From Drosophila pseudoobscura (taxonomy: Eukaryota > Arthropoda > Insecta > Diptera > Drosophilidae), in assembly GCF_009870125.1 (NCBI RefSeq), contig NC_046683.1, forward strand, positions 5,890,001 through 5,954,000: a stretch of DNA of 64,000 bases, read 5' to 3'. Below are positions 9,643 through 24,600 of the stretch, piece by piece. The notes below the pieces were generated by a model. It was not told the DNA's origin and did no database searches. It saw only the letters and a program-made list of their open reading frames with translations. Position 1 is the stretch's first letter; the number at the start of each line of letters is the position of its first letter. The translations under genes and the position numbers were made by a program.

Positions 9643-12600
9643 TCGCGGGTAGCCCGATCCCGATCCGGAGTGATCCGGTATCCCCAGATTCAGCTTATGC
9701 TGGTGCATACGTCCCGCACCCCCCGCTGAGACACCACCCAGACCCCCAGCGCTCGTGGACTTCATCATGGGCGTGGGTGACTTGCGGACAAAAGCGCTGC
9801 TTGTGTCGAGCCCTGAGATCTGGATCTGGAACTCCCTGTCATGCATATCATCATAGCTGCCCCCGCTCTGATTATTATTGTTCGGATTGGCATTGGCATT
9901 GGCATTGCCATTGCCGGGACTACCATTGCCATTGCGCGGCAGTGTCCTGGATCTGGTGGTGGATGAGGGACTCTGACTGTGGCTTCCCTCGTACTCGTTG
10001 CCATTCTGATGGCCGTGGCCGTGGATGTGCCCAGAGCCATTAACCACATACTGATAGGTCTGCCCGAGACGTTCCATGCGATCCATACGCTCCATTGTGC
10101 TCGAGGCACTCGTCTGCGGTCCGGGCGGGCAGTGGATATGCTGCGAGGGATGATGCAAGTGCTGCTGCTGCTGCTGCTGCTGCTGCTGCGTATGCGAATG
10201 CAACAGGTTGCTGCTGCTCCCATTCAACGATGATGAGGCCATCGAGCTCTGTGATTGGGCATGCTGCAGTCCTCCTCCGTACTGCTGCCCCACCCCCACT
10301 CCAGCAATGGAGCTCTGCGAATTGGAGAGCAACTGCATCGGATGCTGCTGCTGCTGTTGCTGCTGTTGCTGCTGCTGCTGCTGTTGTTGCAGGAGTATTC
10401 CATTGACTGTAGGATCGTTATAGCGAAAGATATTCTTCTCCAGGGAATTGGGGGTCAGGACACCCCGCATGATGCCCCGTTCTGCGGACAGGGGTTTGCT
10501 CACAATCGCATGCTGCGGCTGCGCTAGCTGTGTCTGCTGTGGCAGCAGCTCGGCCAGACCGCCCCCGGCCGACGAGGAGGAGGAGGAGGCAGCCATTCCT
10601 AATCCCATGCCGCCGGCCGTGGTGCCGGGCTGACGGTTCTCCTGGTTCTCGCTGGTGGCTATCGAGTGCGTGGATGTGGGCAGATATCCGCCTGGTAGGG
10701 CCATCCCGAGGTTTCCCTGCTCTCGGGCTTTGGTTATGTCGTCGAGGATGTGCTGCAGGGGATCCAGCTCGTGCTGTCGGGCCTCCGGCAGCTTGGCCAG
10801 ACTCTCGCTGAGCAGACTGTGGAGGATCGACAGCTGCTTGCCCTGGTCGATGTACCCTGCCCAATCCAGTATCGAGTCGGGGGTCGGGTGCTCTGGTCGC
10901 GAGGAGATTATCTCCAGGAACTGCTGCATGCGATCGGCCTCCTGTTCGAGGAAATCGTTCAGAAACTCCATGAAGTTCTCCTTTCCCTGGAAGCGGGTGA
11001 AGTTGGCCAGCGTCTGGAGGGTCTTGGCGACCAGCGTCAGGTTGCGGGTGGCCCGCGCCGACGGCAGTTCGCTGGTGATATTGAACAGCGACGGCGACAG
11101 TATGGCAGGGCACAGGAAGCGCAGGAAAATGCTGGCCGAGATCAGGTTGTCGGCCATATCCTGGCGGCCCAGCTGCTGCAGACGCTCGCGGAACGTGGCA
11201 AAGCAGTTGCGCAGCTGGGCGGGGAAATGCTTGTGCGACTCGTAGATGCATTGCCAGGCATTGCGCACGGCGGCACGCAGGGCCGCCTGCTGGCGCTGCA
11301 GGGAGCCCGCCGAAGAGCCGCTCGCCTTGGTGGGGTCCACTTCGCAGTCGCGCTCCGAATGGATCAGCTCGTTAATGGGCGCCGAGAGGGTGTCCTGCAG
11401 GTACTGCTCGCCCGTTAGCTTCAGGAATGCCTCCATGCTCTTGGTGGCCAGCGAATTGCCGCGGAACGTGAGCCGCTGGTCCCCCACGCGCAACAGATCG
11501 AGGGCCACCACGTCGGTGAGAAAGGCCCCGGCCAGCCCCTGGGCGTGCATCAGCAGGACCAAGGCCTGGCCAATGTCCTCCTTGGCCTTGACCCCAATCA
11601 CCGGCTCGAGCGTCTCGCAGACGCGCTTATAATTATCCTTCAGATAGGCCAGAAAGTTGCCGTACACATTGATTGGCAGGATGTCGGTGCTCTGGAAACG
11701 GCACTTGATGCGCAGCGTAGGGACCTGCTCCTTCTCGCGGTCCTTACCGCTGCTGCCGTTGCCCTCCTTGCCGTTGCCCGAGTGCCGGCCCAGGCTATCG
11801 CCGGCCTTGTCGCTGAGTATCGGGTACCAGTGCTCGCAGGGCAGTCGTGAGGTCACCTCATGGACGGGTATCTTCACGGAGCCCACGAACTGATACTTGT
11901 CCCGCTTCTTCTTCTTGTCCACCTCCCGGAACACGTTCACGGTGATCACGTTGATCTCCGGTATGTCCGGGAAGTCGAAGTGCTCGCCCCAGAACAACAG
12001 GTCCGTCTGCAGCTTGACGCTCGTCCGCCCGTACAGGGTCTTGTCCAGCTGCAGCTCGCAAAAGTACTTCTTCTTGGCGGGCAGATTCTTCGCCTCGTAC
12101 ACCCACATCTTCAGGGAGTTGTCCGTGCGCCGCGTGTGCTCCGCGTTCGGGGCTATCGACTTGCGCAGCGAGTAGATCCACAGGTCACGCTCCTGCCGCG
12201 ATCCGCACGAGTAGTAGCGTTCGCCGCGCGGTCCGCCGCGCACTTGAAAGCAATGCCTGCGTCCCAGCACCGACTGGTGGACGGGTGCCACGCCCACAGC
12301 CCCAGTGCAGGAGAGATCTATGGGTGGAGGTGGTAGACGCTTATCAGTCTCTTCATTCAGGGACTATCATTGTTTGCAGCACTCACCAATCGTGGACATA
12401 ACCGCATGACTCGACAGCAGACTCTCATGCGAACGCGAGCCTCTCAATCCGCCCGATCCACGCTTTGTGCGCTCCAGTTTCGTCACCGATTTGGTGCGCT
12501 TCAAGGGATTGGATCTAAGAACAAAGGATAGTAGTACAAGAGAAGGAGAGAGGCTTCGTTTTGCTTACTTTTTGGTAAAGAAATTTGTAAAACGCGACGT

Positions 12601-15600
12601 GGCGTTGTGCTCCTGCTGCTGGTGCTGTTTGCTGCCCAGAATGGGCGTTGTAGGCGCTGATCCCCGGCGACAGGCCTTCTCGTAGGAGGTATCTGTAGCA
12701 AGCAAAAAAAGAGAAGAGAAGAGGAGCAAAGGATTAGCTTCAAGTGGGCATACATATATCCTTTTGTTGGCGCGGCCGTTGCCGTTTCCGGAACCGAACG
12801 GAACGGAACGGAACGGTACCTCCTTCCCTTTTTGGAGGAGTAATACCCTATAATCCCCCCCCCACCCCCCGCGACAGTCCCTTCATGCACTTCTCTGCTC
12901 TGCACTGCTGTGTGTTCCCCCATTTTGTTGTTGTTGTTGTTGTTGAAATTCTTTTGGTTTTCGGGTTTTTGTTTTTCGGCCAAAACGGGTTTCAAACACA
13001 AAAGAACGAACAGGAGAGCAAGACCCGTCATCAAAGCAGCTGCTGCACACATCACCTGTCCCCTGCAACGCCCCTCTGCCATCAGAGGCGGAGAGGCAGA
13101 GAGGCGGAGAGGCAGAGTCCATCAGGTACCGCCGCATATGATTCATCATGTGCCTCATTACGGCTGGGGGTATGAGGGCACCTCTTGCGGCTCAAAACAG
13201 GTTCCCAATCTTCTTCTCATTTGTATCTTCCATCTCGGAGCACACATCTTTTTTGTTGTCTGCTGCTGCTGCTGCTGCTGCTGCTGCCGCCGCCCGCACA
13301 AATGCGACCTTGTCTCCCAGCGGCAGCGGCAGAGGGCCACCCAAGAGGCAGAGGCTGAGGCTGAGGCTGTGCCTGAGACTGCCTCTAAGCGAGGCTGTGG
13401 CTCATTAAAAAGAGCAAACATCGTTCCTCATTCATGCATTGGATACACTTCCATTCCCACTCCATTCGCCAGAGAGATGCAAACAGTCCGATATGTTTCC
13501 ACTCAAAAGGAGCTTCGTCGGGGTTCGGGTCGGGTCGGGTCGGGTCGGTTGGGGTCGTTCACCGTTTAAGGGAAAAGAAATATAAAGCAATAATCTTCCA
13601 TATGACATCCCCAAAAGTGGTACAAAATCCCATGTGTCTTGGAGGGAAGAAAGGGGATAGAGAGAGAGAGAGGTGCCATCAAAAACCACTTCTTTACTGC
13701 TAAGCCACAGTGGAAGAGAGAAAGATGCTCCAATCGCTGTCCAACGATATCTTGTAGTCCTTGAAATCTAGGCGATGAACGCTACCTTATGTGTCGTGTT
13801 GCCCATAGATGCCCCATAGATGGTGAAAAAGAGGCTTGACACAAGCTAAGGCAGTGCCCAGTAAACCACCAAATGCAGCCTTTTCGAGAGTCCCACAAAA
13901 TGCACGCCAAAGATATCACAAAAGTCTCGCAAGTCTCGTCGCTTTAAGTCGGAACACTCTTACCGCTAAGCCACACTGTAAGAGAGCGAGCGAGAGTATA
14001 CTCGTTATGTATGTGATTTGTATGTCCCGATATTTCTATAGCTACTATACTTTATCCCTCTACATCAATTCTTTCTTCATCATTGAACCTTTGATTCACA
14101 GAAGCTCGCAAATTAAAAGGTCATTGACATTGGTGAAAGGTCTCTCAATCCGAAAAGGTCTTTCCCAATCAAATCTCCTCACTCTTCTGATGCGTAAACC
14201 TATCGTAAGCATGACGCCAGCTTTAGGTCTTCCGAGTAAAGGGCAGAGGATAGACTCTATCTTGCACAGTATCTCCCACAGTTCTGGCAACGTTCGGACA
14301 TTCTATCTGCCTGCACGTGTTTGATAACGCTCTCCACTGATGCTTCCCGGTTGCAGGGTATCGTCAGCTGTTTGCGATGCCACTGATGACATTCGGCTTA
14401 CTGCTCATTGTTCTGGGGCTACGCTATTGCTCATCGGCAGGTCCACCGTCCCCGATGCATTGTGTTGTGGTTGGGAGAACCGGATGCACTTAACCCAAAT
14501 AGAGAGACTTCCCTAACGGGGAGTCGCTGCCAGTGGCGCTGGTCGTCTCATCTATATTTTCGCTGAAGTCCTGGGTTTTGGGCTTGAGGCTCAGATTCTG
14601 TCGTTGTGCTTTGGCTGATGGTTGCTTCTTTGGCTCTCCCATTCTGAGGTACATCCAGACGGACCTGCTGAGAGGCTCGTGATTATCACAGCACCATCGA
14701 GTGTGTCCGGAGATATGTACTTCTAAAGTACAAGTGTAAAAACAATATACATTGCGTGTACATGACGCTGATAAGGAGCTTTTCTTGATGTTGACTGCCT
14801 GCCCACCTGCTGGGCAGCTTTCAAGCAAAAAAATTCCATTCCAATCGCGGTTCGAACATCTTCTATTGTACATCCACTGGAATCGAAACCCCCCCTACGC
14901 AAGTCGCAATGGATGGCTGTAAACAGCCTTCTTCTATGTTTTTTGGAGCGAAGAAGATCATCAGCGTAGAGATCAACATAGTAGAGATCACTTATATGGT
15001 CAGGTGAAGTCACCCCCAGACCCAGACCCAGTTCCAGGGCCCATTACAGGCATACCCCCACTCCATATGTGGGTTATGTGTAATGAATATTATGAAAGAT
15101 GCTCTTTTGAATACCGTTGACCTCCTCCGGAGTAGGAGATCATCATCGTCGTCATCTCCAAAAAGAAATCTCTGAATATTGGCTCATCGTTTGACTCATC
15201 AAAGAGCGCACATTTTTGTGAGGTTGGGTTTTCCTTCATCCACATCCAATTCATCCAATTAAAGCGGATTTCAAAAGTTTGAGGCATGGCAAGTGAAAGC
15301 CCGATAAGAAAACAGACCAAAATCAATCAAGTGGGAAAATATCGATGGACGGATCGGATCGGATTGGATACCTTGCGGCGGGGTGGCATCTGCTGCTAAA
15401 CGTGCGATAAGGTCGCCTCAATTATCACCGCGTTAAACAAAATGTGTGCGTGTGCGTGTGTGTGGATGGTGGAAAGTGTGGAAAATGAAAGGCGACTGTC
15501 TGTCGGGGCTGACGGACGATAAGGAGACGACAATCAATAGAGTATACCAAGAAAGTTGGCAAACAAACCATCTGGCGCCCTCGGAAAATATTCGGACTTC

Positions 15601-18600
15601 CACACAAATCAAAGATCATAAATTTTCCTATCAATTTTTCATTATGTTTGCTCTTCCTTCTTAGTCTTTATTCTCCATTTTGTCTATGTACTTTGCTTCT
15701 ATTTCTTGTGTGTGTGTGTGTGACGACAACTTTATCGACACAACCAACTCTGGGTGAATGTCGTTACAAAAGCGTTTTTCGTCTTATCAAATTACAAATA
15801 AAAAGGCAACGGCAACGGCAACTGCAACTGCAGCTGACCTCGTCACACCCCCCCACCGCCACCCTGCCTTCCCGCACTATCCATGGCACACACTCTTACA
15901 GTTCCTGTGTAAGAAGACGCCAGATGGGTTGGAGAGGGGGAGGCGGTACATGCATGCTCCTGCATAACAAGATATATTCCACAGATGGGTAAGGCGGAAT
16001 CGATACTGGTGCGCCACTCTATCGGACACTGCCTTACCTTACGTGCAAAATATAGCTTGCACAAAAAAAAAAGCCTACATATGGCAGCAGCAACAATTTT
16101 AGTTTTTTAAATAAAGCCGCTCGTTTGTTTAGCATTCATTTCCCTCTCTTTTCCATTCCCGCAAAAACGATCACATTTGTTTGCCCGCTCTCACACTCTC
16201 ACTCTCTCTCTCTCTTCTCGTTCACTGCTCTCGCTGCTGCTGCTGCCCGCTACTCAAAACTGGTTTCTTGTGCGGGTGTCTGTATGCATTTGTACGAGCG
16301 TGTGTGTGTGTGTGTGTGTGAATCATAATCAAAAACAGCAACAAAGCCACAAAATTGAAATTGTAGCCAAAGAGAGCGAGTGGCAGAGCAGAGGAGGGGT
16401 AAATGGAGTAAAGAGAGGTCGTAAGAGCAATGGAAGCTGAAGAAACACACGCACACACGAGAACACACAACTTTAATAAAACAAAATGAGCTGCAAATTG
16501 CAATGCAAATTTTGTTCATTTCGATCAATTGACAATTTTAACGGTATCGAATCGTTGGATGGTCCCTCTGCTGCTCTCTCTCTCTCTCTTCTAATTTGAA
16601 ATGCAGCTCACTTGGTACGCTTCCAAGTACTACCGTATACATGTGTGTGTGTGTGTGTATGTATGGCAAACTGATTCCAATTCACAATACACATTTCAAG
16701 TAGTAAAGTAGAAAACTGCTGCGGCCATTCCTGGAATACAAAATCAAAATGCAAGAGGATGCCCAGACGGACAGAGGGAAAGAGGCGGACAGCAGTCGGT
16801 ACACTTTCCGATCATTTTCGGTTCAGTTGAGTTCAGTTCTATTTCATTTCAGTTTTCAGTTGACGCCCATTGTGCGACTCAACGCTTGAATGCCGCCGCT
16901 TGCTTTTCGTCCCATGGCCATCCAAATTGAGCTACAATTGAGGTAAACAATTGGGCTACGCAAAAGAAGAACAAGAAGAAGGAGAGCAAGAAGTAGAATG
17001 TAAAAGGAATGGAACATCGGTTGAGGGAGGAGTACACATAGTTATGTACCCCTCCCCTCCCCGCCCTCCCGCTGCTGCTGCTGGAAAGATGATGATGTTT
17101 GATGGAAGACGTCTGCAAAACGACGCAAAAAAAAAAAGAAAAGAAACGAACGAAACAGGAAGGCTTAATAATAAGAGCGGGCCAGTGGAATGCTGGAATG
17201 GGGTACGGTATGGGAATTCTCGGGGTGGGGTGTGAGGTGTGTGCTAGGTGCCATCTTATCTTATCGCGACCCCGTGTGTGTGTACATGTGTCGCTGTCCC
17301 CCTGCCCTCCACAACACCCCGCCACACACCACTAGCCCCAGCCAGTAGAGCATAAATAGACTGCGAAAGGGATCGTATCGATACGAAAACGGGGGAAACG
17401 GATCGTTCCAACCTTTTACCCCGAACCATATTTTTGGGGGTTGTTTTTTTGGATCGATTGTAACAGGAAACACACATACAAAACAAAGGAAGGAAGAACG
17501 AAAGAAAGACTCGGACTGGGACTGGGACGGAGACTTGGAAGAAGAAGTGGATGAAGCTTGTTCTTTAAAGACCTACCAGAATGATGTCCCGCATCATCGT
17601 CCGCTGTCACTGTCGTATCCTCCTCATCCACTGTTGTCGTTGTGGTGCATCCTTCGCCGGCTGTGACCGAGCTATTCGCTGTGGCATGCATCACCAGATC
17701 CTTGACCTTGAAACGCTCACAGATGAGCTCCTCGCAGTGGTCCGTTTGAAAGTAGCTGTTCAGCTCGTCCAGACCCAGGGGGCAGACATCGTAGGGCAGA
17801 TAAAAGTGCTTGCCCCAGCTGCCGGTGCCAATGCCACTGTCGCCAGCACAGCTGGACGACGCCGACAGCGATCCCTGCTGCGAATACTGGCTGCTCGAGT
17901 GCATCATCAGTTGGCTCTGGTGCGCCAGTTCTCCGCCTCCGCCTCCTCCTCCACCTGCCAGTCCCCCTGCCACTCCTCCCCCGATGGTCTTTAGCAGGGA
18001 ATGGCTGCGCGACACCTTCGTGGAGTGGGCGCGTCGTATAAAGCTGAGCGACTTCTTGGGCGGCGAACAGATCGCTGATGTGCTCACCGGCGGCGGACAC
18101 GTGCCGGCAGCAGTCGCCTCCGCGGCCGTCAGCCTGGGCGTCGACTTGAGCAGAAAGAGGTTCTTCGGCGGGAAACTGTGCGTGATTATCGATGTGGCCG
18201 AGGCGCTGCCCTGCAGCTTGTAGGGAGAGGAGCCACTTTGCTCTGGCAAATGGCTGGCCGTACTCCCGCCGAACAGTTGCCGCTGTTTGGGCAGGTTGTG
18301 CGGATGCGGATGTGGCTGCGGATGCGGATACGGCTGGTGCAGAGCGGCTGCCTCGCGAAGTGCTACTGACGGGGATAGGTTCTGGGGTAGGGTCTTCGAT
18401 TTGGCTCGCAGCGTAATCAGCGTTGTGGTTGTCGTTGTGGTGGAATTGCTGCTCCCGCCAGGTGATGACGCAGTCGCAGTCGCTGTCGCTGTCGCTGTCC
18501 CAGCTGTTGTTGCGAGCCCTCTCTCCACACTGGGCAGCGGTACGGCGAGTATATTCGTGCGCGATCGCGACTTCATCAGCTTGATGGGAGTTGAGGTATT

Positions 18601-21600
18601 GGTCTGCATGCGACTTATCTCTGAGTCATCGTCGTCGTCATTCGCCGAGGTTCCACCGCCTTGGTTTACCGACGACTGACGCGAATGGGCTGGTGATAAG
18701 GAGAGGGCCTGCTGCTTGGGCGGCGTGGGATTGGCCATCACAATGTCGTGATCCTCATTAAAGTGGGTCCTGGGAGCAGCGGCAGCTGGGGCGGCGCCAG
18801 GAGCACCCCCCTCCGAGTCGCAGTCGCTGCTGCCATTGAGGCTGATCACATTCAACACGATCCCATATCGCTTCAGCTTCGAGGGTGAGGCCGTCGATGA
18901 TGCCGCGGCCGATGGCAGCGATTTGAGCAACTGTTCGCGATGCATCGCCTCCACCGAGTGCTCCTCGTCCTCATCCGAGTCGGAATACTGGGCGGCATTC
19001 TCGCTGCCGCTGATGCTCCAATTGAAGCCGCACGGCGGTGACATCTTGGTGCCCTTCCCTCCGCTCTGGCTAGCACCGCTACCGCTGTGGCTGCGCTCAA
19101 AGAGCGCACTCACCTTGGCCACTCCGCTCTTAACGGAGCCGGATTTCCTTAGCCCAAAGTGCTTCGATGAGGAGGACGAGTGCTTTTGGTGGGGATGCTG
19201 TGAGGTATGTTCGGGTGTGTTATTGTTGTTGTTGTTGTTATTGCTACTCAGGCTTGAGCTGCTGCTGCTGCCGCCGTAGGGGGAGGAGTCCTTCTCCTTC
19301 TCCTTTTGCTTCTGTTTACCCTCTACGTCTTCGTCTTCGATCACCAATGGCACATAGAATGTGGAGCGACGGCGTTGCGTTTTTTCCTCTGGCGTTGCTG
19401 TTACGTTTGCGGCGTCGCTGCTTTGTTCTGTGTTTGTTGTTGTTGTAATGCTAGCGTCACTGACGGCCGCCTGAAACATTTTGGTGTGTGCGCCCCGTTT
19501 TCAATGGTCTCTGCTGACGCTGACGCTGACACTGCTGCTGCTGCTGCTGTGCGCAGGCGCCTCGCTGATCATTGCACAAACACACACAAACAAGCGCACA
19601 TGCAATACTCACACACTCGCACACACGCACACAAAAAGGAGACAGAAAGAGAGAGCGTCCGTTCGTTCGTTTATGTGCAGGTATCTTCTCTTCTTCTCCT
19701 TTTTCGTCTGCAATTTGCTGACAAGCAATTTCTTGCTCTGTTGCTGATTCTTCTTCTGCTTCTTTTGTTGCTGTTTTTTTTTTTGTATTATTTTTGTTTT
19801 GTCGCTTGGTTTATAAAATTATGCGCTCAAGTGCATTTCCGCGTTTGCAGTCAACGTTTTTTTTTTCTTTTTTCTTTCTCTTCTTGGATATCTCTATTTT
19901 ATGGCTGCAGCCGTCGTCGTTGTTGGTGTTGTTGTTTCTGTTACTCCATCTCTCTCGTTGCCTTTGTTGTTGCCATTTGTGCTTTTGTTTTGTGTCGTTT
20001 ATCACTGTCGCGCATCACATTGTCGCTTGGTTAACTTTTGATTTGGTTTTTAGTTGCAGCAACTCGAAAAAAAAACAGTACTTCAGTGTGGCACACGCAC
20101 ACACAGACAGAGATGCAAGAAGCGCTGGAATTCCAGCACGCACACACATAGCACACATGCACAGGACACAGTCACGGGCACAACAGATGCTGCGGCATCA
20201 ACACATATTAAAAGAATGCCCCAAAAGTGTCGGATGTCCAAAAACCAGACAGGCGCAAATCCCAAATCTTAAAATGGCATCAAGAACTACAGAAATTGTT
20301 AAAACCACTTAGCAAACAACGTACAACGTACAACGCAAAACAAAATAAATCGGTAATACGCGTGCGCGCACGTACATATAGGCCAATTTTAGAATTATCC
20401 TCTTTCTAGGGTATAAAAGAGGTATCAAAAGGCCGCGATGTGAAACGAGCGACAGAGAGCGGCCGAACCTGCCGCGACGTTCAACGGTAATTTGTACATT
20501 CCGACACCAAGAGAATTTTAGATCACCATGCGCTCTTTTATTATCTTTTATTTTTCTTCAAATTATCAATGAACATTTTCGAGCAGGATAATTGGATATT
20601 TTTGTGTTCCACCAACGGACTTTTCTGAATTCAACACTATCTTCTTTTTACATGTAAAGACCGCGCGCAGCTTTTGCTGTTGTATTCAATCGCGCAGTTA
20701 AAAAAAAATTGTTTTGTACGCAAGAACAAACTGCTAGCTGTTTGCTGCTATTTTTTTTCGACACTACTTTTTTCAGATTTTATGGTGTTTGTTTTGTATT
20801 GCTTGCTCAATTTATTACATGGTAACTACACATTTGCTACATAATGGAAGGAAAAAGAGGGTGTGTGCCTATTCAAAGTTACGACTCATTTTTGCGTCCC
20901 AGGAGGGAGCACTCTCCTGATCAAATATACCGTTTGACCGTCAGAAATATACCAAAATATACCGTCTCATTTTCAAAATATACTTCAAACATACCGATGG
21001 AAAAACGATCTTAGCCCACATGAACTCTCTTTATTTAAGAAGTATAATACTAATAATAATAATAAGCACCGAAAGTGCTGCTCGAAAACATGTTACCAGC
21101 AAGGCTACAAAAAATGTATGGACAACTGCCAAAACGTACCAGAAAATTCAATGCATGCACGTCTTAGCTCACCCTTTTTCTTACATGCTGTGATCTGCTA
21201 CCTAATAAAATTGTACCATGCGCTCATGTCGAAACGAAAACGAAGTGCGAGAGCGAAAATTCACCAGAGAGCGAGATCATCAAGAGAGGATTTTGTGTGC
21301 CAGAGCGAGTAAGGGAAATATGGGCCATATGGACTTTCCAATGCGCTGCAGAAAAATTTAGGATTGTGTTGTTTTTGAAGTTAGCATAAAACTCTCAAAG
21401 CTAGCTGATTTAATTATAATAAGAATGAACGAAAGTAGTCGATTAAATCGTTCTGACAGCAGATCTGCCCTCTCACACCATTCCACCTAAATAATAATTC
21501 AAAATAAATAACGCTTATATGGGCATTTGCGATTCTCAGGAAAAATCCCCACATACCTGGTAGCATTCAACCTAGCCAATGGGTAAATCTCATAAGGCTA

Positions 21601-24600
21601 TTAGGGATCGATGACCAAAATCAATATGCCCTTCCATTGGCAGTGGGGGGTAGCGTAGGGCACAAAGTGTACAAGAAACGGATTGGAAAGCCACGCAACT
21701 TAAAAGCAACATAAGGGCCAGAGTGGCAATGTGCCTCGTAATTGATCTAATTGAGAGAGAACAGGTTTGTCTGTGTGCTGTGTGTGTGCGTACATATATG
21801 TATGTAGGTTCCCACTACTTAGACGGCAGCCCGGGCAACGCATAATATAAGCAAATTAGAGAGTACCCCAGTCCCCACCCCACCCTTCGTAACGCACCGC
21901 TCCACTCTACCTTTACCACCATTCCGCCTCTTTCCTCTTCCTCCCGCTTTACACACAGTTCTCCTCTTTCCCATTTCTCCCGCTAGGCACACTATTCTCC
22001 TCTTTCCACCCCCGCTTCAAACAGCGGACATGCTCTCTGCGCTGCGGAAGTGCGTGACTAGGGGGTTTTATGCGACACGTTCGCCTCCGCTCCTTTACCA
22101 TTTTTTACCTATAGGCATTACCTTAACGGAACGGAACTGCGCGACTTGTTTATGAGGCCCGGCATCCACTCACAGTTCCATTTTCGTAACCATTAGCCTA
22201 GGGCACAATGAACTGTTATGTCGCACATGGTGCTACGGCACATGGGGGGGAGAAAAGAAAGAGTTTTCAACCCTATATCCCAGGTGATCGTTACGTCTTA
22301 TATACGTACACATACATATGTATATCTGTCTTTACATATATACTGGTATTTAACTCATTCCTCAAAACATTCTTTTCGTTTGTTACCCTTCCGGGCAGGA
22401 AGGCTCTTCCTTCTTCCCCCTTCCTTCTTTCCATCACTATTTCAACGGTTTCTTGTGTAGGCTGGCGCGCCCCGGCTATGTTTGCGGCCAAGCGGAGAAC
22501 TACTCAAAAAGGTGCGTTGCATACTTTTCGGGTTGTCGGTGTATAATCCATGTAGAAATCAAGTAGAATTGACATTTGAAGATATTCCACATCAAAAAAT
22601 CGCCAGAAATGTTATCATCTACACTCTATTATCGTTCGATACTATCAATAAATTCAATAAATTGAAGATCGAAATCCCATGAAATATATACATACATTAA
22701 ATTTCCGAAATTTCTATGATAATAGCCCCAGACAGAAATGTGTCCACTCAGCGCATGCCAGAGATAGTTCCTCCAGTAATTCACACCCGCAGATAATACG
22801 CTGGGGTGTCTTCCCATCCCCTTCCCCCCGCGGAGCTGCTCTTGAACGATCACATTACGCTTAGCTGGCAAAACAAAAAACACACGCCCCAGAGCAGCCC
22901 CAGAGAGCCCCAGCGCGAGTCGTCTGACGCATTAGTGGGTTTTTAGGTCTCTGAGAATCGGTCTTTTTTTTTAGCGCCACATGTGAATGTCAGCAATCAA
23001 AACAATGTCACCCCATTGAGGGGCATAGAGAGACAGATGATCCCCAATCCCCCATGTCCCAAATGGAATCTCCTCGATTCCTTATTTAGGTATATAATTG
23101 ATTTTCTTGTTACCTTCATTGAGGGATGTATCGTTTAGCGCCGTATCGAAATGTATACGCGGCAGTGTCTTCGATTTGTACTCACCTGCAAATAGTAAAG
23201 AAAATTCCAATGGATTAGTGTTTAATGCAAATTAGTGGGCAGCTATAAGATAATAATACATATATTGTACAGTGTGGAACAGTACATTTACAGTTTCATT
23301 TACTGCAACGCGAACTTAATTGCTAAACAATTCAAAGCATTTGCATGCCATTTTTTTCTTTCCCATGGTTTTCCATTGTTTCCCATAATTGAGAACACAA
23401 AAATAATCTTGTTAAAAAGTTAAATATTTCAATCTATTGCTTAATGAAGCACAATGGTCGATGTGCTGTATACATTTCTCATAGGCAAAAGGACACGTTC
23501 GATTCAATTGCCACGAACGCTTCGCGAAGATATCGATACAAAATGATATACATTTTGATTAAAAATCGAAGCTGTTTTCCATACTGTTAAAATTATGGCA
23601 ATATTTTGGTTTTAAATGGTGCTATTATTCGATGTCAGCTGTTCTTTTGCCATTCACGTGTGAATGTTTCGCCACGAGCGGTTTTTAAATTCTACGTATC
23701 ACATAATACATTCCACATTAATACGAGTGTTCATCAAAAATAGTCCAATATTGTAGGAAAACAGAACATCAGCTGTTTTTTCTGTTCGATACAAGAATCA
23801 ACGAATCCTCCATCGAATGCAAATGTGTACATATCGTATAGATATTCGATCTATTCGCTTTTGTGACATCTGACATTTCCAGTTTCGAGGAAGTTCAACA
23901 GTGTGTTTGAACGTGTCTCGTACTCGTACTCGTACTCTCGTATCTCGTATCTTTAAAGACAAGACTCGACTCGATTCGACTTGACGACCCATTTACATAG
24001 CCCCCCCTCCGACCTTACGAGTGTTGCTGTCGTTTGTTGTTATGAATTCATTTCAATTAATGCAAAATATGAATACTCGTACAGCAGGGAGGCTGAAGCT
24101 GAAGCTGAAGCTGATACTGAGGCAGCAGCAGAAGCCGAAGCAGACACATGTGTGGTGCTCATAGAGCAATGGTACGGACTGGTTGGACTGTAAAATGCGC
24201 AAATTCAGCGTTAAGGCGTTACATAGCCCCAGATACCCAGCGAGAACCGGGGGGCAAAAGATACAGATACAGAACAATGTAGAGCAAACTCATAAATTGA
24301 GCAATTGTTAGTGGTAGATGAATGAATGGATGGATGGATGACCCGGGAGAGGTCTTGTGTCTGGTGTCTGGTGCCTCTGAGGGAATGACTCGAAAGAGGC
24401 TCTCGAAATTCCCATGCCTTCCGCGCCACACTTTTCATCTCATTTTTGTTCAATGATTCGTGGCATTATCTGGCATTACACTTCTGGCGGGTCATGTAAA
24501 TGCTGCAAAGCGGGAAATAACTGAACCTCCAATGATTCTCGATGATGTCACATCACATCCGTCGTCATGAATGATGACTCCCAGAGAGGCACAGACATGG

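Noticed and set aside
10418..11418. Long open frames on both strands opposite the RasGAP exon
   Set aside because: Shadows of the raskol exon; the - strand frame has the C2/RasGAP motifs and correct splice sites.
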